The translations under genes and the position numbers were made by a program. Of a DNA stretch of 64,000 bases, positions 1 through 8,608 are shown in pieces. The DNA comes from an uncultured Lachnospiraceae bacterium. GTDB taxonomy: Bacteria; Bacillota; Clostridia; Lachnospirales; Lachnospiraceae. The DNA is taken from contig CANRMI010000012.1 in assembly GCA_947631685.1 (NCBI GenBank), positions 1 through 64,000 of the forward strand. The letters are read 5' to 3'. Position 1 is the stretch's first letter; each line of letters opens with the position of its first letter. A model generated the notes under the pieces. It was not told where the DNA came from. It did no database searches and was given only the letters and a program-made list of their open reading frames with translations.

Positions 1-116
1 TTTTGGTTGGTTCGTTCTCTCTGAAAATTTCTCTCTTGAATTTTCAGGGCTGCATTGCTGTTCGGTTGTCAAGGTGCTGTGATTTCAAGGTAATTTCATT
101 GGAAGAAGTTACCTAA

Positions 117-205
117 CGGAGAAGGAGGGATTTGAACCCTCGCGCCGCTATTAACGACCTGCACCCTTTCCAGGGGTGTCCCTTCGACCTCTTGGGTACT
201 TCTCC
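117..205 (-). tRNA. tRNA-Ser (anticodon GGA)
   Basis: Reverse complement GGAGAAGTACCCAAGAGGTCGAAGGGACACCCCTGGAAAGGGTGC...GGGTTCAAATCCCTCCTTCTCC G: 7-bp acceptor stem, long variable arm, CTGGAAA anticodon loop, discriminator G; CCA not encoded. Confidence 0.95.
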
Positions 206-277
206 AAATAAGGTTGAAACCTTTTTTCATAATATGAAATTCCGTCGCAAGATGTGACGGGGAGAGGGTATCTCCAG

Positions 278-363
278 CGGAGAGGGTGGGATTCGAACCC
301 ACGCGCCTTTTAGGGCAAACGGTTTTCAAGACCGCCTCGTTATGACCGCTTCGATACCTCTCC
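278..363 (-). tRNA. tRNA-Ser (anticodon UGA)
   Basis: Reverse complement GGAGAGGTATCGAAGCGGTCATAACGAGGCGGTCTTGAAAACCG...GGGTTCGAATCCCACCCTCTCC G: class II tRNA with CTTGAAA anticodon loop and discriminator G; CCA not encoded. Confidence 0.95.
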
Positions 364-453
364 AAGCGTGCGCCGCTCATTCGGCGCAAAAATTATATTA
401 ACAAAAAAGGCCCAGCGTGTCAACATCTTTTTTAGGAATTTTACGCTATTTTT

Positions 454-2442
454 TTAAATATTTGTTTTATAGATAAAATTCAGAAATTTAACGGTAAAAT
501 CCGCTTCTCCGCCATAGGCAAACATGCCCACCATGGCACCGGTAAAACGTTTTCCTTTTTTAAGGCCCTCATCGCACAGATAGTAAACTCTCTCTATTTC
601 TGCCACGTTTTCCCAGTCTCCGTCATCCACGCGGCAATAAAAGGCGCGGCGGATCTTTTCGGTCTTTACGGCAAATTCCATGCGGGCCCCAACATCCGCC
701 AGCCGTCTTTTCCCATGTACCTCATCCTGTTCCCCCACATGCTCCTTTACCTGCAGGTACATTCCGTCCTTTTCACACAAAAGTCCGCAGGACACCCAGG
801 TGTTTTCATCATAGTAGCAGATCAGTCCCGCTTCCTGCCCGGCCAGCCATTTTTGATCCTTTGACACTTCCATCGCAGCAGCGGCGGCAAAGTTGAAATG
901 CTCCTGTCTGCGCAGCAGGATATTGCGGGCTCCCACATCACTTAGGGGCAGGCGGCTTCCTTTAAGAAACAGGGCAGTCCCCTCCAGCCTGATACCGTCC
1001 GGTTCAGGCGGCCTCGGCGTCATCCACTCTAAAGACAGGCGGCCATCTTCTCTACAAAAATCCGGACGGGTATCCACCCTATCCCCATGGGGCAATATCC
1101 TGTTTGCTGTTTCCTTTGGCAAAACAGGGCGTTTCTGCAGTACGCTGGGACCTTGTACCAGCGGCCAGCCGTCGGCGCTCCACACAATCGGATCCAGCGC
1201 CGTTTCCCTGCCCAAAATACTGTATTCTCCCTCCAGCTTTCTTCCGCACAGATACACCATGTACCAGTTTCCATCCGGCGTCTGTACAGGCTTGCCGTGT
1301 CCGCAGCGCTGTATGGGCGCGGTTTCGTCCATCTGACGCAGGATCGGATTGTAGGGACAGGGTTCATACTCGCCAAAGAGCTCCTTAGAGCGGGATACAG
1401 TGATCCTGTGCCCTAAGCCCGTACCTCCTTCCGCCTCAAACAAATAATAATACCCGTCTTTTTTCAGCAAATGGGGGCCTTCCGGCGCTCTTTTGTAATC
1501 TCCGTAAAATAAAAGGCGGGCCTCCCCAATCTGCCGGTCTGCGTTTTCACTGATTTCAAAAATGCGGGCGCCCCGGTTTAAGAGCATATACCGCCTGCCG
1601 TCGTCGTCCGTAAAAATGGACGGATCGATCCCATCCTCATCCAGAAATACCGGTTTACTGTAAGGACCCTCCGGCTTATCGGAAGAAACCACCATTTGTT
1701 TCCGGTAGACCCTGCCCGTATCGTTGAGCCGGTAGGTGGCACAGATATAATATCTTCCTTTATAATAGGAAATATCCGGTGCCCAGTATCCTCTTCCACC
1801 CTCGAGCCCGTCCAATTTTGCCCACTCCGGATTGGTAATAGCGTAACCGATAATCTCCCAGTGTATCAGATCCCTGGAATGAGACACCGGTATGCAGGGG
1901 AAAAAAATAAAAGAGGAATTGACCATATAATAGTCCTCTCCCACCCGCAGAATGGAGGGATCCGGATAAAAGCCGGTGCGAATGGGGTTGCGGCAGGCCT
2001 CTTCATAGGAAAATCCCACCCTTTTTGCAAAATACGCTTCCATGCCCGTAAAATCCGCTTCGTCACAGGCATATTTTACATATTCTTCGCTGCCGCAGGC
2101 GGCCAGATGCGCAATATCAAAAGGCGTCAGCAAATCATTGTCCCCGAAGAGAGGGGACATCCCCACCCGCTCCACCAGATATTTCACCAGTTCTATATTT
2201 CCCGACATAACTCCATAGTGGAGAATATTGCGGTGAAGTCCGTCCGTTACGTTCATGCTGGCCCTGGAATATTCCACTATATAGCGTACAATGGGAAGAT
2301 TGCCTGTGCGGGCTGCCAGAAAGCTCATAGGCAGTCCTTCTTCGGTGCAGTCATCTATGACCGGCGGGTTTTCTATCAACAGCTCTTTTACCTGTTCCAA
2401 ATCTTTGGCCAGAATTGCCTGTTCCAACAATGCGCTCATCAT
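454..2442 (-). CDS. Ankyrin-repeat domain fused to glycoside hydrolase family 43 (beta-xylosidase/arabinofuranosidase-like) with C-terminal beta-sandwich
   Basis: N-terminal ankyrin-like motifs (GLPMSFLAARTGNLPIVRYIVE; HRNILHYGVMSGNIELVKYLVE; LTPFDIAHLAACGSEEYVKY), then GH43 motifs (FYPDPSILRVGEDYYMVNSSF, GYWAPDISYYKGRYY, DPSIFTDDDGRRYML, APEGPHLLKKDGYYYLFEAEGG). Start set to ATG at 2442 (SD GGGAGGAA), not the longer ORF start at 2529. Confidence 0.88.
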   Translation of the reverse strand: MMSALLEQAILAKDLEQVKELLIENPPVIDDCTEEGLPMSFLAARTGNLPIVRYIVEYSRASMNVTDGLHRNILHYGVMSGNIELVKYLVERVGMSPLFGDNDLLTPFDIAHLAACGSEEYVKYACDEADFTGMEAYFAKRVGFSYEEACRNPIRTGFYPDPSILRVGEDYYMVNSSFIFFPCIPVSHSRDLIHWEIIGYAITNPEWAKLDGLEGGRGYWAPDISYYKGRYYICATYRLNDTGRVYRKQMVVSSDKPEGPYSKPVFLDEDGIDPSIFTDDDGRRYMLLNRGARIFEISENADRQIGEARLLFYGDYKRAPEGPHLLKKDGYYYLFEAEGGTGLGHRITVSRSKELFGEYEPCPYNPILRQMDETAPIQRCGHGKPVQTPDGNWYMVYLCGRKLEGEYSILGRETALDPIVWSADGWPLVQGPSVLQKRPVLPKETANRILPHGDRVDTRPDFCREDGRLSLEWMTPRPPEPDGIRLEGTALFLKGSRLPLSDVGARNILLRRQEHFNFAAAAAMEVSKDQKWLAGQEAGLICYYDENTWVSCGLLCEKDGMYLQVKEHVGEQDEVHGKRRLADVGARMEFAVKTEKIRRAFYCRVDDGDWENVAEIERVYYLCDEGLKKGKRFTGAMVGMFAYGGEADFTVKFLNFIYKTNI

Positions 2443-3137
2443 TTCCTCCCTGTCCACTCTTCCAAAATCAATTCCGCGTATTCCCCGCCCAATTCCTTCA
2501 GGCCCCGGACCACCAGACCAGCAAAGCATACCGCGCCTTCATATTTCAAATGCGTATTGTCCTCTTTTCCCTCCGAATAAGCCGCATACTCGCCGGGTGC
2601 CAGATGCATGAACCATCGGATACTTTTCTCCGCGCCGGCACTTTCCATAATCTTTCTGCTCTTTTCATACAGATCCACCAACGCCACTTTTTCTTCATCG
2701 GCAGTCTTTTTCATAGCGGCCACGTATTCCCTATGGGCGCCTTCTCCCAGATGCCCCTCTTCGGTAAAACAGCGCCTCTCCAGGGGCGTGATCAATACCG
2801 GCTTCGCGCCATAGTTTCTTGCGGTTTCTATAAAGATCTTCAGGTTTTCCACATAGGTCCCAAAAGGATCCGTATATCTTGTGACATCCTGGATTTTTTC
2901 GTCATTGTGTCCGAACTGGATAAAGAGATAGTCCCCTTTCCCTATCTGCTCCTCAATGGGCTTCAGCCGTCCTTCATCCAAAAAGCTTTTTGTGCTCCTG
3001 CCATTTTTCGCGTAATTGCAGACACGGATATCTTCTCTTGTATATAAGGAAAATACCTGGCCGATACCGGTCTGGGGATAGGTGGTAATATCGTTGGTCT
3101 GCACAGTGGAATCCCCCGCCCAAAATATTCTTTTCAT
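2439..3137 (-). CDS. SGNH/GDSL hydrolase, rhamnogalacturonan acetylesterase-like
   Basis: MKRIFWAGDSTVQTND (GDS block), QFGHND block; stop overlaps start of the GH43 gene (ATGATGA). Confidence 0.85.
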   Translation of the reverse strand: MKRIFWAGDSTVQTNDITTYPQTGIGQVFSLYTREDIRVCNYAKNGRSTKSFLDEGRLKPIEEQIGKGDYLFIQFGHNDEKIQDVTRYTDPFGTYVENLKIFIETARNYGAKPVLITPLERRCFTEEGHLGEGAHREYVAAMKKTADEEKVALVDLYEKSRKIMESAGAEKSIRWFMHLAPGEYAAYSEGKEDNTHLKYEGAVCFAGLVVRGLKELGGEYAELILEEWTGRK

Positions 3138-3150
3138 AGAAACCTCCGTC

Positions 3151-3190
3151 TAAAAAACAGGGGAAACTCCGATCAAAGGAGTTTCCCCTG
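3151..3190 (-). terminator. Rho-independent terminator of the permease operon
   Basis: Perfect inverted repeat CAGGGGAAACTCC-GATCAAA-GGAGTTTCCCCTG (3158-3190) followed on the minus strand by TTTTTTA. Confidence 0.85.
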
Positions 3191-3217
3191 CATGAATTTC
3201 AAAAACGCCTCGGGCAG

Positions 3218-4081
3218 TTATTCCTTTACCGCACCGATATTTACGCCCTTTACAAAATATTTCTGCAGGAACGGATACAGAATCATGAACGGGATGATCG
3301 CGATCATGATAGATGCATTCGCCAGCGTGGACGTGTTGATCTCGGTTGAAGGCGGCAGGTCACCGCTGCCGATCATGCTCTTTAACTGCTGCTGGAAGGT
3401 ATACAGTGAAGGCTTCATGATGTAGATGTTGGCTGCGGTATAGTCGTTCCATGCGCCAACCGCGAACATCAGACCAATGGAAGCCAGCGCCGCCTTGGAA
3501 AGAGGCAGCACAATCTTGAAGAAAATACCCATGGGCGAGCAGCCGTCAATACGGGCCGCTTCAAACAACCCCTGAGGAATGCCTTCAAAGAAGTTTCTCA
3601 TCAGCACCAGGTTATATACGTTGATACCATGCTTGACTACGATCGCCATCAGGTTGTTTACCAGTCCCAGCTGCTTGTAAACCAGGAACTCAGGAATCAT
3701 ACCGCCGCTGAATACCATGGTGATCAGCAGGAAATACGCAAAGAAATTACGTCCCGGCATTTCAAACTGGATCAGCACATAACCACCCAGAGTGGAAAGC
3801 ACCAGACCTAATAAAGTACCCAAAAGAGTGGTGATCACAGAGTTCAGCAGGGGCATATAGAGGTTGTTATAGGTTAAGATCCTCTTGTAACCCGCTATCG
3901 TAAATTCATAAGGCCACAGTCTCAAAGCCGCTACGGTCTTGGCATCCAGAGAGTCCACTATGACTTTCCAGATAGGCACCAATATCAGCAATCCGATCAA
4001 AATAAACAGCAGATAGTTGACAATGGGGAAAATCTTGATTTTTTTACGTCTTTTTACCGCAATCTTCGTATTCTCAGCCAT
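3218..4081 (-). CDS. Carbohydrate ABC transporter permease, LplC/YtcP type
   Basis: Polytopic; EAARIDGCSPMGIFFKIVLPLSKAAL (EAA loop); C-terminus YPFLQKYFVKGVNIGAVKE typical of this family. Confidence 0.9.
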   Translation of the reverse strand: MAENTKIAVKRRKKIKIFPIVNYLLFILIGLLILVPIWKVIVDSLDAKTVAALRLWPYEFTIAGYKRILTYNNLYMPLLNSVITTLLGTLLGLVLSTLGGYVLIQFEMPGRNFFAYFLLITMVFSGGMIPEFLVYKQLGLVNNLMAIVVKHGINVYNLVLMRNFFEGIPQGLFEAARIDGCSPMGIFFKIVLPLSKAALASIGLMFAVGAWNDYTAANIYIMKPSLYTFQQQLKSMIGSGDLPPSTEINTSTLANASIMIAIIPFMILYPFLQKYFVKGVNIGAVKE

Positions 4082-4092
4082 GTCCGTCCCTC

Positions 4093-5064
4093 CTATACAA
4101 TACCGCGGCCGCGTACTTTCTTACTTGCCCAGTTGCATATAAGCACCAGTACGCACCCCACCAATGATTTGAAAAGTCCAACCGCTGTGGTAAAGCCATA
4201 GTCAGAGGTTGCTCCGGCCGCAAGACCGGTACGGTAGATGTAGGTAGAGATAACATCCGCCACATCATTGACACCACGCTGCCAGAATACCAATACGGAT
4301 TCAAACAGGTTCATAACCTTTGCCAGGTTCAGGATCAATACGGTGATAATGGTATTGGCCAGTGCCGGCAGGGTAACATAGCGCATCTTCTGGAAACGGG
4401 TCGCGCCGTCAATGTCCGCGGCTTCATACAGCTCAGGATTGATTCCCGCCAGCGTTGCCAGGAATATAATGGTTCCCCAGCCCGTCTCTTTCCAGATATT
4501 AATGATATAGTATACGGGCCGCCACCATTTTGTATCGTTTAGGAAGTATATGTATTCTCCCTCTCCCAATATGCCCCAGCTCTGCAGGGCGGTGTTCACC
4601 ATACCGCTGGCAGTAGGCGCCAGGATCAGGCTGAAGATGGAAGCCGTTACTACCCAGGACATGAAGTGAGGTAAGTATATAACAGTCTGCAGAATCTTCT
4701 TTGCAAACAAATTCGCCATTTCATTTAACAATATAGAAACCACAACGGATGAAAATGTGGTAATAAGCAATTTAATGATACTCAATTCCAAAGTATTTTT
4801 GAAGGCAGTCAAAAACGCCTTTTGTTTAATGGGATCGGAAAACATATCATAGAAATTTTCCAATCCTACAAATGTAGGGGTACGCCCCACCTTATACTCA
4901 TAAAAAGCATAACGAATACCCAGCATGGGCCAATACTGTGTCAGGATGACAAAGATAAAAACAGGCAAAAACATGAGGTAAAAACCCCTGTGGTTCCAGA
5001 TTCTCTTGCTCAGAGGCTTTTTTATGACCTGAACGGTCCCTTCAGATTTATTCTTCTTGGCCAT
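4093..5064 (-). CDS. Carbohydrate ABC transporter permease, LplB type
   Basis: Polytopic; EAADIDGATRFQKMRYVTLPAL EAA motif; TSDYGFTTAVGLFKSLVG. Confidence 0.9.
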   Translation of the reverse strand: MAKKNKSEGTVQVIKKPLSKRIWNHRGFYLMFLPVFIFVILTQYWPMLGIRYAFYEYKVGRTPTFVGLENFYDMFSDPIKQKAFLTAFKNTLELSIIKLLITTFSSVVVSILLNEMANLFAKKILQTVIYLPHFMSWVVTASIFSLILAPTASGMVNTALQSWGILGEGEYIYFLNDTKWWRPVYYIINIWKETGWGTIIFLATLAGINPELYEAADIDGATRFQKMRYVTLPALANTIITVLILNLAKVMNLFESVLVFWQRGVNDVADVISTYIYRTGLAAGATSDYGFTTAVGLFKSLVGCVLVLICNWASKKVRGRGIV

Positions 5065-5118
5065 AGAATCAATCTTCCTTTCTTAGAGCGTTCCTAAAAC
5101 AAGTCTTTCTTTTTATAA

Positions 5119-5150
5119 CGACTGCCCTGCCCGTCTGGGCAGGACAGTCG
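5119..5150 (-). other. Intercistronic stem-loop between binding protein and permease genes
   Basis: CGACTGcCCTGCCC-GTCT-GGGCAGGaCAGTCG; no T-tract after it on the minus strand. Confidence 0.7.
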
Positions 5151-5185
5151 TCCATGAACTTGATCGTCAATGCTTCAGAATTTTA

Positions 5186-6823
5186 TTATTCTGCAGTATT
5201 CAGACTGTCTAATACTTCCTGTACCAGAGGGCCTGCCTGCTCTTCATAATAGGACATCCACTCGTCTACATCGCCGTTCTTTTCAATAACCTGGCTCATA
5301 ACTTCCTGCTGTACTTCCAGAATGGAAGGATTGTTTACGGAATAAACCTCGGAAGAAGGAGTAGCAGGTGCGGTTCTGCAGTTTGCAAGGAAATATTCGT
5401 TACCTGCATCAATGGAAGGATCAGCACTGGTAAAGCCATTGGTCAAAGGTGCGATAGCCAGTGCGGGATCGATGAAGTTCTTCTTCCATGCGGTAGCAGG
5501 GTCATTGGGGGTAGCCAGTAAATGGAACTGACCTTCCTCATAAGTCTTAGGCTCTGCGTCACCAATGGTAACGGTCTCTGCAGCGGTGGACCAGTGTACG
5601 CCTTCAGCGCCGTAGGTCCAAAGAGTCTGTACTACATCGCCGTCCATCATGGTCTCGATGAACAGATCGAAGATCTGCTGCTCACGGGTATTGCTGTCAT
5701 CGCCGTCGTTTAAGATAACCCATACAGGAGCGGTTCTGTCGATATAGCCGCCTACTGCTTTTACTTCATCGATAACAGGCAGGAATACGATCTCCTGATC
5801 GTCGCCTAAGTTCTTGTGTACATTGTCAACGGTGGTCTTGGTCCAGGAACCTGCCCAGTAAGCGTAGGCGCCACAGGAAGAGGTCTGGTCTGCGGACCAG
5901 AAGCCTTCACGTACGTCCTTGGTGGACATACCGGAGGTCATCGGGTTGATAACGCCGTCGTTGTAAGCTTTCTGCAGTCTTAACAGCGCTGCCTTGGTTG
6001 CATCGGTATCGAAACCGTCATACCATACACCGTCTTCACCCTGGGTAAACGCGGGATATGCGTCCTGCCAGAACTCGGGCAGATACTGAATGTAAGGGGT
6101 ATCGTCCAGCTTCGCGAATCCGGCTGCCGCGGTACCGTAGGTATCGTTCTTACCATTGCCGTCAGGATCCATGGTGGTGAATCTGGTAAGCATCTCATAG
6201 TAGTCATCAAAGGTCTTGATGTCATCTGTGCTCATGCCTACAGCATCCAGCCAGGACTTCTTAACATAAGTAATACAACCGTTGCCGTACGCGGGAGCGA
6301 AGCCGTAGAGTCTGCCGTTGATCTTCAACAGTTCATTGGTAGAGGTAGCGGTGATTCTGGAATAGAAATCCGCATTCTCATAAGCATCGGTCATATCCCA
6401 CAGATAGGAAGAGCCGTCCTCGTTGGTCAGAGCCGCGTAGGATTTGTACATTTCAGCGCTCATCAACAGAATGTCAGGCTTCTCACCTGCAGTCAGCAGA
6501 CGCTGAACAGTTTCTTTGTAGGAGTTGTGGTCCAACTGGTTGATCACCAGGTCAACGCCTACCGCGTCTTCCCACTGTTTCTCAAATTCAGCCTGACCGT
6601 TTTCCTGGGTTGCTGCCAGAGTACCGTCGATCCAGAACTCGATCTTGTCTACGGTAACATCTGTACTCTCTCCACCGTTGGAAGCAGCTTCATTGCCGTC
6701 TGCGGGAGTCGTGCCGCCGGTGCTTCCGCCGCCGTTGTTGTTGTCGGCATTGTCACCGCCGCAGCCTGCAAGGGTAGCTACCATAGCCGTGGCGAGAAGG
6801 ATAGATAAAATCTTCTTCTTCAT
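5186..6823 (-). CDS. Extracellular solute-binding lipoprotein of carbohydrate ABC transporter
   Basis: Signal peptide and lipobox MKKKILSILLATAMVATLAGCGG; ATG at 6823 with SD AGGAGGAAAG. Confidence 0.92.
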   Translation of the reverse strand: MKKKILSILLATAMVATLAGCGGDNADNNNGGGSTGGTTPADGNEAASNGGESTDVTVDKIEFWIDGTLAATQENGQAEFEKQWEDAVGVDLVINQLDHNSYKETVQRLLTAGEKPDILLMSAEMYKSYAALTNEDGSSYLWDMTDAYENADFYSRITATSTNELLKINGRLYGFAPAYGNGCITYVKKSWLDAVGMSTDDIKTFDDYYEMLTRFTTMDPDGNGKNDTYGTAAAGFAKLDDTPYIQYLPEFWQDAYPAFTQGEDGVWYDGFDTDATKAALLRLQKAYNDGVINPMTSGMSTKDVREGFWSADQTSSCGAYAYWAGSWTKTTVDNVHKNLGDDQEIVFLPVIDEVKAVGGYIDRTAPVWVILNDGDDSNTREQQIFDLFIETMMDGDVVQTLWTYGAEGVHWSTAAETVTIGDAEPKTYEEGQFHLLATPNDPATAWKKNFIDPALAIAPLTNGFTSADPSIDAGNEYFLANCRTAPATPSSEVYSVNNPSILEVQQEVMSQVIEKNGDVDEWMSYYEEQAGPLVQEVLDSLNTAE

Positions 6824-6891
6824 AACTTTCCTCCTAAAATATTTTGTGTGTAAAGTTATGCAGGACTTTCCTGCGTAATCACACCATAGCA

Positions 6892-6918
6892 TTGTATTTA
6901 TGCGTCCACAAGAGACAA
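6892..6918 (-). promoter_or_regulatory. Putative promoter of the binding-protein operon
   Basis: Minus strand TTGTCT-16 bp-TACAAT. Confidence 0.5.
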
Positions 6919-6947
6919 AACTTGCGGTCATGGGACGAAATTTGCGG
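6914..6947. promoter_or_regulatory. Direct repeat, putative AraC-family operator
   Basis: Plus strand GACAAAACTTGCGG (6914-6927) and GACGAAATTTGCGG (6934-6947), 12/14 identical, 20 bp start-to-start, overlapping the -35 region of the divergent promoter. Confidence 0.55.
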
Positions 6948-6983
6948 TGCGATTTTGCGAAGCCCTGCAATTACTGGATTTTT

Positions 6984-6997
6984 TGTAAGCGCTTACA
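6984..6997. promoter_or_regulatory. Perfect palindrome matching cre/LacI-family operator consensus
   Basis: TGTAAGC|GCTTACA fits the cre consensus TGWAANCGNTNWCA. Confidence 0.65.
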
Positions 6998-6999
6998 TA

Positions 7000-7028
7000 T
7001 TGTTTTTTTTTCATAAAACTGGTACAAT
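7000..7028 (+). promoter_or_regulatory. Putative promoter of the AraC regulator
   Basis: TTGTTT-17 bp-TACAAT, just downstream of the 6984-6997 palindrome. Confidence 0.55.
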
Positions 7029-7094
7029 TTTCTTAATGCTAAAAAATTGTACGCTGCGGGAGCCTTTGAGGGCTCCGCTGAGAGAGGGATTTCT

Positions 7095-8594
7095 TTGATT
7101 TTACATAGAAAACAAGACGAACAAAATATGCCATCTGCCCCCCCTGGGAGAAAGCTGCGGCTTCTTCTCAACCTTTCCGGCGGTGTTTTTCTGCTTTTAC
7201 TGCTTCTCTTTGGGGTGTTGCTGTACTTTCCGGTGCTTTCCCATATGAGTGCCGCCCGGCAGGCCGCCTGCCTTTTCCTTCTGGTTCTCATCGCCGGCAG
7301 CGGTATCTGCTTTTTGCGGCTGCTCTCCCGGCTCTGCGTGCGGCCCCTTACGGAGATGGAGGAGCAGCTGCGGCAGGCCAATGCGGAAAAAAATCTGCTG
7401 CAGGAGGCGGCCGACCGGCAGAAGCCCCTTCTGGCGGCCTCCTACCTGAAACGGCTTATGAGCGGTCTTTCTTCCCCGGAGGAGATCGCGTACATCCTGG
7501 AATATCTGGAGCTGCCCAAAGCCCCGGTAGTATACAACGTGGTCTACGCCGTAACCTATCACAATACGGAAGCGAAGCCTCCCATAAAAGAACCCATTTT
7601 GTCCGACGCGTCCGAAGAACCTCCTGAGCGCGGCGATTTAGCGGAAAAAGCCCTGCGCCGGTATTTCGGGGAGCCTTTCCGCTGTTATTCCCCGGAAGCG
7701 CGCATATACGCCATCCTGCTCTGGGGGGACGACGGAGAAGAGCTGCTCATGCGGACTCAGGAAACCATAGTCCAACTGCACGAGTTTCTTATTCAGGAGC
7801 ATGGCATCTGGCTTTTCGCGGGTATGGGACATGCCACCGAAAATCCCGCCAATATCTGGGAGTGCTATGAGCAGGCCATGGAGGCCGCCGGCCATTCCCA
7901 CAAAAATTATATTTTCTATCCTTATGAAATCATGGAAAAAAGCTCCGACGCTTTCTATTATCCGCCGGAGCTTTCCACCAAACTGATCCATTTTATCACT
8001 GCCGGCAGCAAGGAGCAGGTCACCGAGCTCTTTACCCTGATCTATCAGGAAAATATGGAAGAGCGCTCCCTCCCGCTAAATCTGCTGCGCTATCTGATGC
8101 AGGACATCCGGAATACCCTTTTAAAGGCCCGCTTCGCCCTGCCTGCGGAAACGGATCCCGAGAAGCTGCGGCAGCTGGACAAAAAATTTGAAGAGCATCT
8201 TTCCTTTAAGCTGTGTGAGGACCTGGCCCTTTCTCTCTGCGAACTGTTCCAGAAAGAAAACAAAAACCAGAGCCTCTCTTCCGCTATCGAAAAATATATC
8301 CATACCCACTATCAGGATCCGTCCCTGGGCTTAAATAAGATTTCGGACGAATTTCAGATCTCGGAGAGCTATTTCTCCCATATGTTCAAGGAAAAAACCG
8401 GCGTAAACTTTTCCGTTTATCTGGAGGCCCTGCGGATGCGGGAAGCGGCCAGGCTGGTGAGAAACAGCAGCACAAATCTGAGCGAGCTCTATGTGGAAGT
8501 CGGATACAACAACCCGGCCACTTTCCGCCGGGCATTCAAAAAGATCTATGGGGTAACTCCCAGCGCCATGCGGGAAAACGCCGCAAAACATTAA
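7095..8594 (+). CDS. Membrane-anchored AraC-family transcriptional regulator (YesN-like C-terminus)
   Basis: Two hydrophobic segments near the N-terminus, HAMP-like RPLTEMEEQLRQANAEK, C-terminal AraC HTH (NKISDEFQISESYFSHMFKEKTGVNFSVYLEALRMREAARLV...YNNPATFRRAFKKIYGVTPSAMR). Start uncertain: TTG 7047, TTG 7095 (SD GAGAGGG) or ATG 7128. Confidence 0.85.
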   Translation: MILHRKQDEQNMPSAPPGRKLRLLLNLSGGVFLLLLLLFGVLLYFPVLSHMSAARQAACLFLLVLIAGSGICFLRLLSRLCVRPLTEMEEQLRQANAEKNLLQEAADRQKPLLAASYLKRLMSGLSSPEEIAYILEYLELPKAPVVYNVVYAVTYHNTEAKPPIKEPILSDASEEPPERGDLAEKALRRYFGEPFRCYSPEARIYAILLWGDDGEELLMRTQETIVQLHEFLIQEHGIWLFAGMGHATENPANIWECYEQAMEAAGHSHKNYIFYPYEIMEKSSDAFYYPPELSTKLIHFITAGSKEQVTELFTLIYQENMEERSLPLNLLRYLMQDIRNTLLKARFALPAETDPEKLRQLDKKFEEHLSFKLCEDLALSLCELFQKENKNQSLSSAIEKYIHTHYQDPSLGLNKISDEFQISESYFSHMFKEKTGVNFSVYLEALRMREAARLVRNSSTNLSELYVEVGYNNPATFRRAFKKIYGVTPSAMRENAAKH

Positions 8595-8608
8595 ATGGAG
8601 GAATAGAC

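Noticed and set aside
96-389. 97-aa minus-strand ORF
   Set aside because: It lies across the two tRNA-Ser genes; translation has no family features
2443-2529. N-terminal extension of the GH43 ORF (MLCWSGGPGPEG...)
   Set aside because: Extension overlaps the upstream esterase; a good Shine-Dalgarno precedes the internal ATG at 2442
1696-2580. 294-aa plus-strand ORF
   Set aside because: Antisense to the GH43/esterase genes, low-complexity composition, no recognisable motif
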